From positions 1-43,139 of the forward strand of contig NZ_SIJK02000042.1 in the NCBI RefSeq assembly GCF_004762035.2: DNA of 43,139 nucleotides, written 5' to 3'. The first letter of the stretch is position 1; each line of letters begins with the position of its first letter. The position numbers and the translations under genes are program-made. This stretch comes from Candidatus Chloroploca mongolica (GTDB lineage: Bacteria > Chloroflexota > Chloroflexia > Chloroflexales > Chloroflexaceae). Below the pieces are notes generated by a model. It saw only the letters and a list, made by a program, of their open reading frames with translations. It did not search any database and was not told the DNA's origin. Positions 7,622 through 17,157 of the stretch are shown one piece after another.

Positions 7622-9121
7622 ATGCATCCAATTATTCACTGGTTTCGGCGCGATTTGCGCCTTGCCGACAATGCCGCGCTGACGGCAGCAGCCAAGGCGA
7701 GTGACGGGGCTGTCGTGCCAGTCTATATCTTTGATGAAACGATCATCCACAGCCGCTTTGCCAGTCCGGGGCGTACGGCCTGGTTGCTCGCGAATCTGCA
7801 GCAACTCGAGGCCGATCTGCGTACATGTGGGGTGCCCCTTGTGGTGGCTCGCGGCAATCCAGTTGAGGTGCTGCCAGCCCTGGCGCGGGCAACCGGCGCT
7901 CGTGGGGTCTACTGGAACCGCGATTATACGCCCTATGCGGTACGGCGTGATGCTGCGCTGAAAACACAGCTGCGTGAGGCAGGGTTCGAGGCTGAGAGTT
8001 TCAAGGACGCGGTCATCTTTGAGTTTCACGAAGTCCTGACGAAAGAAGGCCGTCCCTACACTGTCTATACGCCGTATGCCCGACGCTGGCGGCAACTACT
8101 CGCTGAACAACCAGTACACACTATTGCCAGACCAGCCCTGATTCCCTATGTATGCCCACCAGAACTGGCGACTATGAGCGCAGTTTTGCCGGTTGCACCT
8201 GGGGGATCAGCAATACCCACCCTCGCTCAATTTGGGATGCAATTGCCGTATCCGCTGCCGGATGCTGGCGAACACTCCGCCAACACATGCCTGGCTCGTT
8301 TCGTCTCCCTGCACCGTGACGCGCCCATTGCAGCATATGCTGAGCAACGCAATCTGCCCGGGGTGCATGGAACCTCGCGCCTCTCGCCGTATCTCCGGCT
8401 CGGCATCATTTCGCCACGTCAATTGCTGACGGCAGCACGGACGCTACGCGAACATCCTGACGGTAGCAACGCACTCACTGGCATCGAGACCTGGCTTGGA
8501 GAACTGATCTGGCGCGATTTTTATGTGCAGGTGCTCTATCATCATCCGTATGTCCTGCGCGGGGCTTTTCGTCAGGCCTACGATGCCCTGGCTTGGGCGA
8601 ATGATCCAGCCCATTTCGAGGCCTGGCAAACCGGACAGACGGGCTACCCAATTGTTGACGCGGCGATGCGCCAGTTGCGGCAGGAGGGTTGGATGCATAA
8701 CCGGGCGCGGATGATTGTAGCTTCGTTTTTAACTAAAGATTTGCTGGTTGATTGGCGTTGGGGTGAACGTCACTTTATGCACTGGCTCCTTGATGGCGAT
8801 CCAGCGGCGAACAATGGTGGCTGGCAGTGGGCGGCAGGTACCGGCACTGACGCGCAGCCCTTTTTTCGGATCTTTAATCCAGTCAGCCAGGGGCAAAAAT
8901 TCGACCCCGAAGGCATCTATGTACGGCGCTATCTCCCCGAACTTCGCAATGTCCCCAATACATTCATCCACGAACCCCACCGGATGGCATCAGCCGACCA
9001 GATTCGGGCCGATCTCCAGATCGGACGGGACTATCCGCAACCGATCGTTGAGCATAAAGTCCAGCGCGAACGAGCGCTCGCACTGTACGCTACCGTACGC
9101 AAGGCTCAGCCCGAAGCATGA
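7622..9121 (+). CDS. phrB: Deoxyribodipyrimidine photolyase (cryptochrome/photolyase family)
   Basis: A 499-residue class I-type photolyase that uses light to split pyrimidine dimers. The N-terminal antenna-binding alpha/beta domain begins with HWFRRDLRLADNAAL. The C-terminal FAD-binding helical domain holds ETWLGELIWRDFY, GYPIVDAAMRQLRQEGWMHNRARM and DWRWGERHFMHWLLDGDPAANNGGWQW, the standard signature near residues 340-410. Length is normal. DNA repair by light makes sense in a phototroph exposed to sunlight. Its 3' end overlaps the convergent GH13 gene by 16 bases. No ribosome site is seen before the ATG. Confidence 0.95.
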   Translation: MHPIIHWFRRDLRLADNAALTAAAKASDGAVVPVYIFDETIIHSRFASPGRTAWLLANLQQLEADLRTCGVPLVVARGNPVEVLPALARATGARGVYWNRDYTPYAVRRDAALKTQLREAGFEAESFKDAVIFEFHEVLTKEGRPYTVYTPYARRWRQLLAEQPVHTIARPALIPYVCPPELATMSAVLPVAPGGSAIPTLAQFGMQLPYPLPDAGEHSANTCLARFVSLHRDAPIAAYAEQRNLPGVHGTSRLSPYLRLGIISPRQLLTAARTLREHPDGSNALTGIETWLGELIWRDFYVQVLYHHPYVLRGAFRQAYDALAWANDPAHFEAWQTGQTGYPIVDAAMRQLRQEGWMHNRARMIVASFLTKDLLVDWRWGERHFMHWLLDGDPAANNGGWQWAAGTGTDAQPFFRIFNPVSQGQKFDPEGIYVRRYLPELRNVPNTFIHEPHRMASADQIRADLQIGRDYPQPIVEHKVQRERALALYATVRKAQPEA

Positions 9122-10815
9122 GGCGCGCATGGATCAAGTTCAGCAATCAGAATTTCATAGGGAACAAGCGTCACGCTGGGAAGAGGCAACTGCGGCTCAC
9201 TGCGCGAACCACTGGAAAAGAGCAACCGTGCCTCAGGACGGTTGCAGGCGAGGGTGAGTTCCTGGACATGTGCGGAAAAGTTGAGCAAAACCAGACAGAG
9301 TTGGCCCGATGATGCGTCATGACGCAGAAAAGCAAGGTAGTGCTCGCTATGCGAGTGCAAGACGCGATAATCACCGGCAAGAAGGGCGGGTGTTCTTCGG
9401 CGCAACGCGAGGATCTGCCGATAGAAACTCAGCGTTGATTGAGGATCGTTTGTTTGATCTTCAACGGTAATCCCCTGCAAATAATTGGGATGCACGGGTA
9501 ACCAGGTCGCCGATGAAGCCTGACTGAAACCGGCATGACGCGAGCGATCCCACTGCATTGGGGTACGGCAGCGGTCACGGGTACGGGCCAGGACGTGCTG
9601 GAGCGCCTCGGCATGCCCAACGTCAGCCTGTTCGGTCAAAAGACGGTACTGGTGCAGAGCGATCGTATCACGCACGTCACTGAGGGTGCTCAGTTGCAGA
9701 TCGATCATGCCCAACTCTTCGCCATAGTAGAGAAACGGCGTACCCCTGAGGGTCAAGAGCAGCGCCAGATGGACGCGGGCCAACGCATCATTGTGCAAGC
9801 CATCGCCATAACGGTGCCACATCCGCGAGACATCGTGATTGCCAAGGGTATTGCACGGCCATGCCCCAGACGGAAGATCGGTGAGGCGCAGGGCTTGATT
9901 GTCACGAATATGGGCCGGGGTCAACGCATGCGTCTGCATCAGAGGAAAATTGAAGACGAGATGCAACTCGTTATCACCATCACCGTGAAACGTGACATTC
10001 TCATCTTCACCAACCAGCACGCGCTCGCCGGGATAGGTATCAACCAGCGTGCGCAATTCCTGCATCAGTTCGTGGAGGCCAGCCTGATGGATCTGGAACT
10101 GCAAGATCTGGCGAATTTCCTCGCCTGAAAGAACCCCGATATCAATGATTGGTTCGCGGGTAAGGGGAAACTGGTGATCGAGCAGATCAGGATGTTCAAA
10201 AATGGTACCAATAGCATCAAGGCGAAACCCATCAACCCCCAGGTCAAGCCAGAAACGCACGACGTGCCACATCGCCGCTTTGACATCTGGATTACGCCAG
10301 TTGAGATCGGGCTGTTCTTTCAAAAACGCATGATAATAGTATTGACCAGTCGCTTCATCATAGGTCCAGGCTGAACCACCAAAGATCGACACCCAGTTAT
10401 TCGGCGGGCCATCGGGAGAGCCATCACGCCAGACATACCAGTCCCGTTGCGGATGCGTGCGGCTTGAACGCGAGGCTTGAAACCAGGGATGCTGATCAGA
10501 AGTATGGTTCAGTACCAGATCGATGATCACCCGTAGACCACGGTCATGCGCTGCCGTCAGAAAACGGCGAAAATCATCGAGCGAGCCATATTCGGGTGCT
10601 ACGTCAGTATAGTTCGCAATATCATAGCCACAATCGCGAAAGGGCGAAGGATAGTGCGGCGAGAGCCAGAGCGCATCAACCCCCAGTTCGACCAAGTGGT
10701 CAAGACGAGCAAGCATGCCAGGAAAATCGCCAATGCCGTCACCATTGCCATCGGCAAAACTCCGTGGGTAGATCTGATAAAAGACCGCCTGTTGCCACCA
10801 CTTGAGAGTCTTCAT
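9106..10815 (-). CDS. Alpha-glucosidase, GH13 family
   Basis: A 569-residue cytosolic glycoside hydrolase of family 13, oligo-1,6-glucosidase/alpha-glucosidase type. The protein opens with [25 protein letters not shown]. The four conserved regions are visible: [21 protein letters not shown] (nucleophile Asp), LVGEDE (acid/base Glu) and LGNHDVSR (transition-state Asp). There is no signal peptide. Its ATG overlaps the galT stop by four bases, so it is the last gene of the minus-strand group that begins with the acyl-CoA-binding protein. Trehalose or sucrose as substrate cannot be excluded. Confidence 0.92.
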   Translation of the reverse strand: MKTLKWWQQAVFYQIYPRSFADGNGDGIGDFPGMLARLDHLVELGVDALWLSPHYPSPFRDCGYDIANYTDVAPEYGSLDDFRRFLTAAHDRGLRVIIDLVLNHTSDQHPWFQASRSSRTHPQRDWYVWRDGSPDGPPNNWVSIFGGSAWTYDEATGQYYYHAFLKEQPDLNWRNPDVKAAMWHVVRFWLDLGVDGFRLDAIGTIFEHPDLLDHQFPLTREPIIDIGVLSGEEIRQILQFQIHQAGLHELMQELRTLVDTYPGERVLVGEDENVTFHGDGDNELHLVFNFPLMQTHALTPAHIRDNQALRLTDLPSGAWPCNTLGNHDVSRMWHRYGDGLHNDALARVHLALLLTLRGTPFLYYGEELGMIDLQLSTLSDVRDTIALHQYRLLTEQADVGHAEALQHVLARTRDRCRTPMQWDRSRHAGFSQASSATWLPVHPNYLQGITVEDQTNDPQSTLSFYRQILALRRRTPALLAGDYRVLHSHSEHYLAFLRHDASSGQLCLVLLNFSAHVQELTLACNRPEARLLFSSGSRSEPQLPLPSVTLVPYEILIAELDPCAPHASG

Positions 10816-11828
10816 AGGGCGCGCAGCCGTGCGGCCGCCTCCTCAGGGGTCAAATCACGTTGAGGTTCGCCAAGCATTTCGTAACCGACCATAAATTTAC
10901 GAATCGTTGCCGAACGCAAGAGCGGCGGATAGAAGTGGGCATGCAGATGGCATTCGGGGTATGGGTCGCCATCAGTCGGGCGCTGATGAAACCCCATCGA
11001 ATAGGGAAAGGTCACCTGGAAAAGGCGATCATAGCGTTGATTGAGGTGCTGCAACATCCAGGCCAGGCCGTCACGCTCTTCTGCCGAGAGATCGGTCAGC
11101 GCCCCGCAGTGACGCCGCGGCAAGACCAGTGTCTCGAACGGCCACATCGCCCAGAAGGGCACAAGCGCCACAAAATAGTCGTTGGCACAGACAATGCGTT
11201 CTTGCTGTTGAAGTTCCAGCGCCAGATAATCACAGAGCAGGCACGAGTTATGGGCCGTCAGATACGCCCGCTGCTGCGCCAACTCTTTCAACGCCTCATT
11301 CGGCAGATGCTCGGTTCCCCAGAGTTGTCCGTGGGGATGGGGATTACTGGCCCCCATCATGGCCCCGCGATTTTCAAAAATCTGCACATGGCGCACCCAA
11401 TCAATGGCACTCAGTTCTTCATACTGCGCCGCCCAGGCATCAACAATCGCCCGGATCGCCGTGAGATCCATCTCGCCAACGGTCAGATCGTGGCGCGGTG
11501 AAAAGCAGATCACCCGACAGATGCCACGCTCGTGCTGTGCCGTCAACAACGGATCGACGGGTTCACTCAGATCCTCAGGGGGATCTGGGCGCAACGCACT
11601 GTAATCATTTTGAAAGACAAAGGTTGTCGTATAGTGAGGATTCTGCTCGCCGTTCGCCCGCCGATTGCCAGGGCAGAGGTAGCAGTCGGGGTCATGGGAG
11701 CGTTGCGGAGGCGCGGCAACTGGTTCGATCTGGCCGAGCCAGGGGCGGGCCGTACGATGGGGCGAAACAACCACCCATTCGCCCGTAAGACGATTGAGAC
11801 GGCGGTGCGATCCTTTGATCGAGGCCAT
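10812..11828 (-). CDS. galT: Galactose-1-phosphate uridylyltransferase
   Basis: A 338-residue HIT-superfamily enzyme that exchanges UMP between UDP-glucose and galactose-1-phosphate (Leloir pathway). The active-site [11 protein letters not shown] motif carries the uridylylated histidine. Metal-binding CYLCPGN (CxxC) and [10 protein letters not shown] are also present. GGAGCAAGC precedes the ATG. It lies 16 bases after the membrane-protein gene and overlaps the GH13 gene, so the three are probably co-transcribed. No galK or galE is in the window. Confidence 0.93.
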   Translation of the reverse strand: MASIKGSHRRLNRLTGEWVVVSPHRTARPWLGQIEPVAAPPQRSHDPDCYLCPGNRRANGEQNPHYTTTFVFQNDYSALRPDPPEDLSEPVDPLLTAQHERGICRVICFSPRHDLTVGEMDLTAIRAIVDAWAAQYEELSAIDWVRHVQIFENRGAMMGASNPHPHGQLWGTEHLPNEALKELAQQRAYLTAHNSCLLCDYLALELQQQERIVCANDYFVALVPFWAMWPFETLVLPRRHCGALTDLSAEERDGLAWMLQHLNQRYDRLFQVTFPYSMGFHQRPTDGDPYPECHLHAHFYPPLLRSATIRKFMVGYEMLGEPQRDLTPEEAAARLRAL

Positions 11829-11844
11829 GCTTGCTCCTTTTCCA

Positions 11845-13965
11845 TTAGGGGCGGCTCGCCGGACGCAGGGACGGGTTCAGCAAAACAATGCTCAAGGCAC
11901 GCTGGCTACGTGAGTCAGCCTCAACCGTTGTTGGTGCCGTTAAAAAGACGTGTTGTTCGCCGGGTGGTAAGAGGAGATGCAAGGTCACACGCTGTTCGCG
12001 CGGTTGGGCAGGAATAGTGTACGAGATTGCTGGCGTATCCGCAAGCCTCAGTTGCAGGTCACGAGGTTCAGCGTAACTCGCCATCGTCAAGTCAAGTTCA
12101 ACCGGCTGCACCATGGGCAACGGATTGATCAGGCGCAGGCTTGCTTCACCCTCCATCCAGCGCCAGGCGCGTCCCGGCTCACGTTCCTGGGGATACCAGC
12201 CTTCACCATAGAGGCCAAAAGGCTGACGAGGGCCGTCGGGCAAGGTGTAGATCGAGAGCAGATCATCATGGTACGTCGGGGCAAGCTCGGGCAGATAGGT
12301 CGCCAAAAGCGCACGCACACCGGGGCGAAGATCGGGGCGGACAAGATCCCAGCGAACCACCACGCTCTTGACGTCATAGGCCTGGAAGATCGCGAGCGCC
12401 TCACCCGGATCACCAAAGAGCCGGGCGTCGTCCGGTTGCATATACCAGAACTGCCGTATCAGCGGAATCTGCTCGACCAGGGGCACCAGGGGCATCCGGG
12501 CCAGATAGCCACCGAGAATGGGCCGTTCGTGGCTCATCTGCACCTGTTGAGGGACAACGCGTTTGAAACTTGCCGGTGGCACATCCATCACCGCCCCCGG
12601 CAAAGCATTTAGTTGGGCATAAGCCGGGTGGGTTACAGGCTCAAGCCGCGGCCAGAATGGCGGGGCATATTCCAGGGTGAGCAAGCCAACCACAACCACC
12701 AGCAACGGCACCTGCATCCGTGGGGCAAGCCGACTCAAGAGCCAGCGCAGACCATAGACCGCCAGGATCGCCAGGAAGAGGGTAATCAGTGCGGTAAAGA
12801 GGAGGGGACGGCGCCCGAGGGCGGCCCCGGGGAGCGCCTCGATCAGCAAATACGGCAAGGGCAGGTTGAGCCGCCAGGGGCCAGCCTGAAGGACTGGGCC
12901 CAGGGTCAACAAGAGGAAGAACCCGGCCAGGGCACCCCAGCGCCAGGTTTCACGCCAGGCCATCACCAGACCAAGGAACGCCAGCGACAAGACAAGATAA
13001 CCCAGCGCCACATTCCAATCGCCGGTCAGGGGATGCCAGACCGAACCGCGTTGCCAGGCGAATGCACCCCAGAGCGGATGGAGGTAGCTGGGCAGAAAAA
13101 AATCGAGCAGATTCGCCGAACGATTGAGCACCTCATCAGGATTGGGGGTCAGGTATGCACCCTGAGGAGACGCAAACACGGGAGCAAGCAAAGGTACGAG
13201 CAAGAGCAGTGCCGTTACACCAACGAGCAGCAGACCGATCAGCCGCTGGAACCACTGCGCATACGTCGCCCGCAGCGGCCACCAGAGCAACACCGCAAAG
13301 AGGCTATAGAGACCTGCTGCGAGCGCATAATAGAGACTGGTATAGGTTGTTAGAGCCAACAAGGCTCCAGCCAGCAAGGCACGGGGATATGAGGGTACCT
13401 GAAGAAACTGGAGCAACGCGAGCACATAGAAAGCAAGCCACTGGAGGGTCAACAACTCGAGTTGCCCATCCCAGAGGCGGGTCAGATGAAAGGGAGAAAA
13501 CGCAAAGATCGCCCCGCCGATCAAAGCGAGGCGGACATCACCCACCAGATGAAAGATGAGCAGATAGGCAGCGAGGCCCGAGAGGACAAAAGCCAGGACC
13601 ACCGCCAGATTATAGCCTGCGATCGATCCCCAGAGCAGTGTCGCTGGAGCAACCAGCAACCCATTGCTCAGATTAAGCGGCTGCAGATGGAGGGCCACTC
13701 CTCCGGGATGGTAGAGCAGCGTCGTAAAAAACGGATCGAGCCCATTGCGCAGAGCATGGGCGACCCACCAGAGATGCCAGACATTTTGCCAGCCATCAAC
13801 GGCAGCAATTGCCCCACCAGGAATCGCCCTCCCAAAGGCAGGCAAAAAGGGGCTTAGCATCACGAGCGTGAGCGCGAGATAGAGCAAACCGGCCAGCACC
13901 AGACGTAACCGGCGCTTTGACGGTTGAGGACGCACTGGCCGGTCACGGACGAACAGACTGGACAT
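11845..13965 (-). CDS. Large multi-spanning membrane protein, GT-C glycosyltransferase-like
   Basis: A 706-residue protein with a short basic N terminus ([13 protein letters not shown]) and roughly ten or more hydrophobic helices over residues 25-420, then a soluble C-terminal domain rich in beta strands. The loop after the first helix ([20 protein letters not shown]) and the following LYHPGG and [12 protein letters not shown] blocks resemble lipid-sugar-dependent GT-C enzymes that are common in Chloroflexi, but I cannot name a subfamily. It starts three bases after the acyl-CoA-binding protein stop and leads into galT. The context suggests envelope glycan or glycolipid assembly; the substrate is unknown. 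Confidence 0.75.
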   Translation of the reverse strand: MSSLFVRDRPVRPQPSKRRLRLVLAGLLYLALTLVMLSPFLPAFGRAIPGGAIAAVDGWQNVWHLWWVAHALRNGLDPFFTTLLYHPGGVALHLQPLNLSNGLLVAPATLLWGSIAGYNLAVVLAFVLSGLAAYLLIFHLVGDVRLALIGGAIFAFSPFHLTRLWDGQLELLTLQWLAFYVLALLQFLQVPSYPRALLAGALLALTTYTSLYYALAAGLYSLFAVLLWWPLRATYAQWFQRLIGLLLVGVTALLLLVPLLAPVFASPQGAYLTPNPDEVLNRSANLLDFFLPSYLHPLWGAFAWQRGSVWHPLTGDWNVALGYLVLSLAFLGLVMAWRETWRWGALAGFFLLLTLGPVLQAGPWRLNLPLPYLLIEALPGAALGRRPLLFTALITLFLAILAVYGLRWLLSRLAPRMQVPLLVVVVGLLTLEYAPPFWPRLEPVTHPAYAQLNALPGAVMDVPPASFKRVVPQQVQMSHERPILGGYLARMPLVPLVEQIPLIRQFWYMQPDDARLFGDPGEALAIFQAYDVKSVVVRWDLVRPDLRPGVRALLATYLPELAPTYHDDLLSIYTLPDGPRQPFGLYGEGWYPQEREPGRAWRWMEGEASLRLINPLPMVQPVELDLTMASYAEPRDLQLRLADTPAISYTIPAQPREQRVTLHLLLPPGEQHVFLTAPTTVEADSRSQRALSIVLLNPSLRPASRP

Positions 13966-13968
13966 GCG

Positions 13969-14235
13969 CTACTTGACAGCAGACTTCAGTTGGTCAACCA
14001 GCGCAATATAATCGTTCATAGCCTGCTCATTGGAGGTGCCCTTCAATTTCGCCCACGAGTCATACTTCATTCGCCCCTGCATATCAAGAATTCCCGGGCG
14101 AGAACCGGTTACGTCACCAAGCGTCCCCTGCTTGTAGAGCGCATACAACTTCAGCAATGCATCATTATCGGGGCGCTTTGGCAACTGCTGTACTTGCTGG
14201 GCTGCCTGCTCAAAGCGAGCCTTGAGATCACTCAT
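13969..14235 (-). CDS. Acyl-CoA-binding protein (ACBP)
   Basis: An 88-residue four-helix protein that matches ACBP along its whole length. Typical pieces are LYALYKQGTLGDV, the RPGILDMQGRMKYDSWAKLKG segment (acyl-CoA contacts: Tyr, Lys, Trp) and AMNDYIALVDQL. ACBPs bind long-chain acyl-CoA with high affinity in the cytosol. The start at 14235 is fixed by AAGGAGG just upstream; a longer in-frame start at 14343 has no ribosome site. It is the first gene of a four-gene group. ACBP is mainly eukaryotic and patchy in bacteria, so its presence hints at an old transfer. Confidence 0.92.
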   Translation of the reverse strand: MSDLKARFEQAAQQVQQLPKRPDNDALLKLYALYKQGTLGDVTGSRPGILDMQGRMKYDSWAKLKGTSNEQAMNDYIALVDQLKSAVK

Positions 14236-14290
14236 CGTATCCTCCTTGATACACTCTCTACCGCACAACACGTAGAGTCGAACAGGACTG

Positions 14291-14324
14291 ATCGTACCAT
14301 TGGTAGCGCGTCTGTGCAAGTCAA
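14291..14324 (-). promoter_or_regulatory. Possible promoter of the ACBP-membrane protein-galT-GH13 group
   Basis: The minus strand reads TGGTACGAT (14299-14291), an extended -10. TTGACT (14324-14319) lies 22 bases upstream, too far for a standard pair. The start point would be near 14284. Confidence 0.35.
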
Positions 14325-14390
14325 AACGCAACGAGGAAGCCATTCATCGCTATAATAGTGGAGGACGTTGCCTCTGGCTGAAATCCGGGG

Positions 14391-14465
14391 GTCTGCGGCC
14401 CCCAAGAAGATCGCTTGTGCTGGTGCAAACGGCCAGCTTCGCTGGCCGTTTGCACCAGCACAAGC
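14391..14465. repeat. Composite hairpin element, copy 1 (25-bp perfect stem)
   Basis: Arms at 14413-14437 and 14441-14465 are perfectly complementary over 25 bp around a TTC loop, with apex GGCCAGC-TTC-GCTGGCC. Immediately left is a GC-rich module (14391-14412, GTCTGCGGCCCCCAAG...) that recurs beside copy 2. The preceding GGGGG and following CCCCC can also pair. No T-run follows the large stem. It lies between a TATAAT at 14351-14356 and the gene at 14515. The remaining gene-free bases here (14236-14514) show nothing else convincing. Confidence 0.9.
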
Positions 14466-14514
14466 ATAGATTTTAATGAATATGTCAACGAAGTTTTGAG
14501 AAAGTTAGACAGGT

Positions 14515-15873
14515 ATGACAGCTCAGAGAACAATTCCAGGCATGATTCTGCTCATCGTCGTTATGCTGATAAGCCTGTACGTCCAACCATCCCGCGTCTA
14601 CAGTGACGTCGCAGAAGCGCCCGGCCTGATTGACCGCGAACTCATTGGAATGGTCGTACGCGATCCCTGGTACGACTTTAACGCCAATCCGATTTTTCCC
14701 AACGAGGTCGATTCTGTTGCCCAGGATCGTATGGGACAGGAACTGGCCGCTGCGGGGGTACGCTGGGTACGCCTCGAATTCATTATTGACGAACAGGTAG
14801 GGAGTGTTGAAGAGAATCTGGCCCGGTACGACTATTTCCTTACCCAGGTAGCCCCACGCTACAATCTCAAGGTACTAGGCTTGCTCGGGTTTGCCCTGGT
14901 GATCAATGTCGATCCGCGCCACCCCGAGTATGGCCTGGTTGTCGCGGGGAGCATTGATGCCAATTATGGCGGAGGCGTCAATGGCTACATGCGCACCTGG
15001 CTTGATCGGGCGCTCACGATTGCGACGCGTTACGAAGGACAGATTCATGCGTACCAGATCCTCAACGAACAAAATCGGCTGCCTGTCTCGCCAGGGCAAT
15101 TTGGCGGTGGTGAGGGGCTCGATCCGGTACTGATAGGGCGGCTGCACACCAAATTCTACCGTTGCTTCAAACGCAACGAATGCGCCTTCACCTCACTTGA
15201 TCCGGCCTGGCGTGAAGGCCTTGACATCGTTTCCGGCGGCTTGCATCCTCGTGGCAGCGAACGGCTCTTGCCCAGCAATCGCATCCAGATCGACGCTAAG
15301 CCTATCAGCGACATCGCCTATCTCCTCGAACTCTTTGCCACCGAACCGTTTCGCGACTATTTTCTTGCCAACGGGCGGTATCCGCTTGATGGACTAGGGT
15401 ACCATCCCTATCCAGTCGAAATCGTCACCACCCTGGCCACCATTGAAAGTGATGTGGCCCGCATGAACCAGCGGCTGAACGAGGTACGCACAGCCCTCAC
15501 CAATGGCGCAAGCCCAGCAGGTGCCAGCGTGCCCTTCTGGATCACCGAGGTGGGCTACAATGTCGCCTACAGTCGCCAGACCATCGCAGGCCAGAGTCTC
15601 TTCCTCCGAACGGTCTTTCTGCAACTGGCTCAGCGCGATGATCTGGCCCGCATCTTCTGGTTCAAATACGAAGATTTCCCGCCAGCCGAGGGGCCCAATG
15701 CCCAGCAATGGGGTATCGTGCATATCCCATTCACCGAGGATAGCCGTTGTCCCGGAGGGGCATGTTACCTCCCTGGCGGGGAACCAGCCTACCGACGGCC
15801 ATCCTTCTGGGCCTTGCGTGAATTAGCGGGGCTTCCCGTATATCGAACCTATCTGCCGTTACTACGGCGGTAA
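14515..15873 (+). CDS. Secreted clan GH-A glycoside hydrolase-like protein
   Basis: A 452-residue exported protein. A hydrophobic segment at residues 9-23 (GMILLIVVMLISLYV) serves as signal peptide or anchor. The rest reads as a TIM-barrel glycosidase of clan A: RWVRLEF on an early strand, YQILNEQN near residue 184 (the Asn-Glu acid/base pair) and PFWITEVGYN near residue 344 (nucleophile Glu). No exact family (GH5, GH39 or similar) can be set. The start has only a weak ribosome site (AGACAGGT). Flanking composite hairpins isolate it from its neighbours on both sides. Confidence 0.8.
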   Translation: MTAQRTIPGMILLIVVMLISLYVQPSRVYSDVAEAPGLIDRELIGMVVRDPWYDFNANPIFPNEVDSVAQDRMGQELAAAGVRWVRLEFIIDEQVGSVEENLARYDYFLTQVAPRYNLKVLGLLGFALVINVDPRHPEYGLVVAGSIDANYGGGVNGYMRTWLDRALTIATRYEGQIHAYQILNEQNRLPVSPGQFGGGEGLDPVLIGRLHTKFYRCFKRNECAFTSLDPAWREGLDIVSGGLHPRGSERLLPSNRIQIDAKPISDIAYLLELFATEPFRDYFLANGRYPLDGLGYHPYPVEIVTTLATIESDVARMNQRLNEVRTALTNGASPAGASVPFWITEVGYNVAYSRQTIAGQSLFLRTVFLQLAQRDDLARIFWFKYEDFPPAEGPNAQQWGIVHIPFTEDSRCPGGACYLPGGEPAYRRPSFWALRELAGLPVYRTYLPLLRR

Positions 15874-15906
15874 AAGCCGAGGGCATGCGGCGCGCAAAAA
15901 GCTTAA

Positions 15907-16007
15907 CTGCGCTGGTCGAACAAGCGAGCAAGGCTCGCTTATTCGACCAGCGCAGAGCAGGGTTGAGGGCGTCAGCCCTAAAGATCCGCAGCCCCCAGGA
16001 GATTGCC
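15907..16007. repeat. Composite hairpin element, copy 2 (23-bp stem plus module)
   Basis: Arms 15907-15929 and 15933-15955 pair over 23 bp with one mismatch around an AAG loop (apex GCGAGC-AAG-GCTCGC). Next comes GAGGGCGTCAGCCCT (15965-15979), a short hairpin with a GTCA loop, then GATCCGCAGCCCCCAGGAG (from 15983), which aligns with the module of copy 1. It directly follows the glycosidase-like gene. Confidence 0.85.
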
Positions 16008-16037
16008 CTGGCATGCGAACAGGTGAAGAGGTATAAT
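16008..16037 (+). promoter_or_regulatory. Promoter of the 143-aa gene
   Basis: CTGGCA (16008-16013) and a perfect TATAAT (16032-16037) are 18 bases apart. The start point near 16044 lies after the in-frame ATG at 16042 and supports the ATG at 16111. Confidence 0.5.
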
Positions 16038-16110
16038 CACTATGATCACCAATGGCAAGCCACATGTGCATCAGCATCATGCTCGTGTATGCCTGGAAAG
16101 TAATGTATGT

Positions 16111-16542
16111 ATGGACACCACCATTGCCGATCAGCTTGCCCATCGGCTAAGCCAAGAACATGCCCTCATTTGTCAGCGTGTTGCGACACGTATGCTGGAT
16201 AGGTTTCCAGAACTAAAACGGTCGCTGCGCCTCGAAGAGAACTACTCGCCTATCGAGCGACTCTCGGAGGTCGCTGTTGAACGGTTAAATGAACTGGTGC
16301 GTTCCGTCTTGCTCTTTGATCTCCCCTCGCTGGCCGATAATGAACTCGAGTGGGCCTCGGGGGTTTTGCCACGTCGTGGCGTTACCTTTGAACATCAAGA
16401 TGCGATGGTACGCTGGTTCTTCGAAGAAGTGCGCCAACTCCCACTTAGCGAAGCCGAACAGGCGATCATCATCACAACCGAGCAACATTTTTTGCGTGCG
16501 CTCTATCACGCCTACGGCAAGGAGCTACAGGAACAAACCTGA
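16111..16542 (+). CDS. Small all-helical protein, possible RsbRD_N-like domain
   Basis: A 143-residue soluble protein (MDTTIADQLAHRLSQEHALI...) predicted almost entirely helical. The order of helices (QEHALICQRVATRMLDRFPEL, then VAVERLNELVRSVLLFD, then FEHQDAMVRWFFEEVRQL) is reminiscent of the RsbRD N-terminal regulatory domain, but the match is weak. There are no enzymatic motifs. A longer frame begins at 16042, but the promoter makes that start unlikely. It stands alone between two hairpin elements. Confidence 0.65.
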   Translation: MDTTIADQLAHRLSQEHALICQRVATRMLDRFPELKRSLRLEENYSPIERLSEVAVERLNELVRSVLLFDLPSLADNELEWASGVLPRRGVTFEHQDAMVRWFFEEVRQLPLSEAEQAIIITTEQHFLRALYHAYGKELQEQT

Positions 16543-16566
16543 AGCCGTATCGCGCAGAACATGATC

Positions 16567-16615
16567 GGCTGTACGCACCAGAGGCCAGCTTTGCTGGCCT
16601 CTGGTGCGTACAGCC
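16567..16615. terminator. Long hairpin, copy 3, between convergent genes
   Basis: Arms 16567-16589 and 16593-16615 are perfectly complementary over 23 bp with a TTT loop and apex GGCCAGC-TTT-GCTGGCC. It sits between the ends of the 143-residue gene (plus) and auracyanin (minus), so it could end both transcripts, although no T-run follows on either side. It belongs to the same family as the elements at 14413 and 34820. Confidence 0.75.
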
Positions 16616-16639
16616 AAGTCGGATTATCGTTCCCCAAGC

Positions 16640-17137
16640 CTACTGGACGATCAACGTCCCCTGCATGATTGGGTAATGTCCAGGAACCGTACAGATATAG
16701 AGATATGTACCAGGCGAAGGGGCAGTGAAGGTGACCGAACCCGACTCACGACCATTGAGCACGCCCGTATGAGCAATGATCTTTGAACGATCGGCGGGCA
16801 AATACTCGCCCTGCAAGCCAGCCAAAATCCCAGCCTCGGCAATCGGACGCGAGACATCTTCACCGCCATCAACGAGTACCCAGTTGTGCTGTTGCGCAAT
16901 AGAGGTATTTTGGAAGTTGAGCGTCACCACTTGACCTGCTTCGACGGTAAGCGTGGTTTTATCAAAGGCGAGCATTTCACCATCAGAAGCAAGATCAATC
17001 GTCACACCATCACCTGCCGTACCCGTACGCCCACCGCCACTGCCCTCAGTAGAACTTTCACGCCCACCACAGGCCGCCAGCAAAAGGGCCAACCCCAGCA
17101 CCAAGACAACGCTCAGAGAGCGCACCAAGCTCTTCAT
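16640..17137 (-). CDS. Auracyanin-A-like blue-copper lipoprotein
   Basis: A 165-residue lipoprotein. Residues 1-23 form a signal peptide ending in the lipobox LAAC. A Gly/Ser-rich linker leads to a cupredoxin domain. Copper ligands are visible: His in QQHNWVLVDGG and the Cys, His and Met of YICTVPGHYPIMQG. The QHNWVLV...SGSVTFTAP.PGTYLYICTVPGHY pattern is that of auracyanins, the membrane-bound electron carriers between the alternative complex III and the reaction centre in Chloroflexales. AGAAGG precedes the ATG. It starts 20 bases after efp and has no promoter of its own visible. This gene is the best evidence for a phototrophic host. Confidence 0.93.
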   Translation of the reverse strand: MKSLVRSLSVVLVLGLALLLAACGGRESSTEGSGGGRTGTAGDGVTIDLASDGEMLAFDKTTLTVEAGQVVTLNFQNTSIAQQHNWVLVDGGEDVSRPIAEAGILAGLQGEYLPADRSKIIAHTGVLNGRESGSVTFTAPSPGTYLYICTVPGHYPIMQGTLIVQ

Positions 17138-17157
17138 CGTGAACCTTCTTCTAGATC

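Noticed and set aside
7622-7627. Leaderless photolyase mRNA as a separate finding
   Set aside because: The promoter boxes are too weak to fix the start point; left as a note on the feature.
9106-9121. Sixteen-base overlap of photolyase and GH13 3' ends as an antisense regulator
   Set aside because: Short tail-to-tail overlaps are common between convergent genes and nothing else supports regulation.
14400-16620. CRISPR array from the repeated palindromes
   Set aside because: The hairpins are not regularly spaced, have different stems and no spacer pattern or cas genes.
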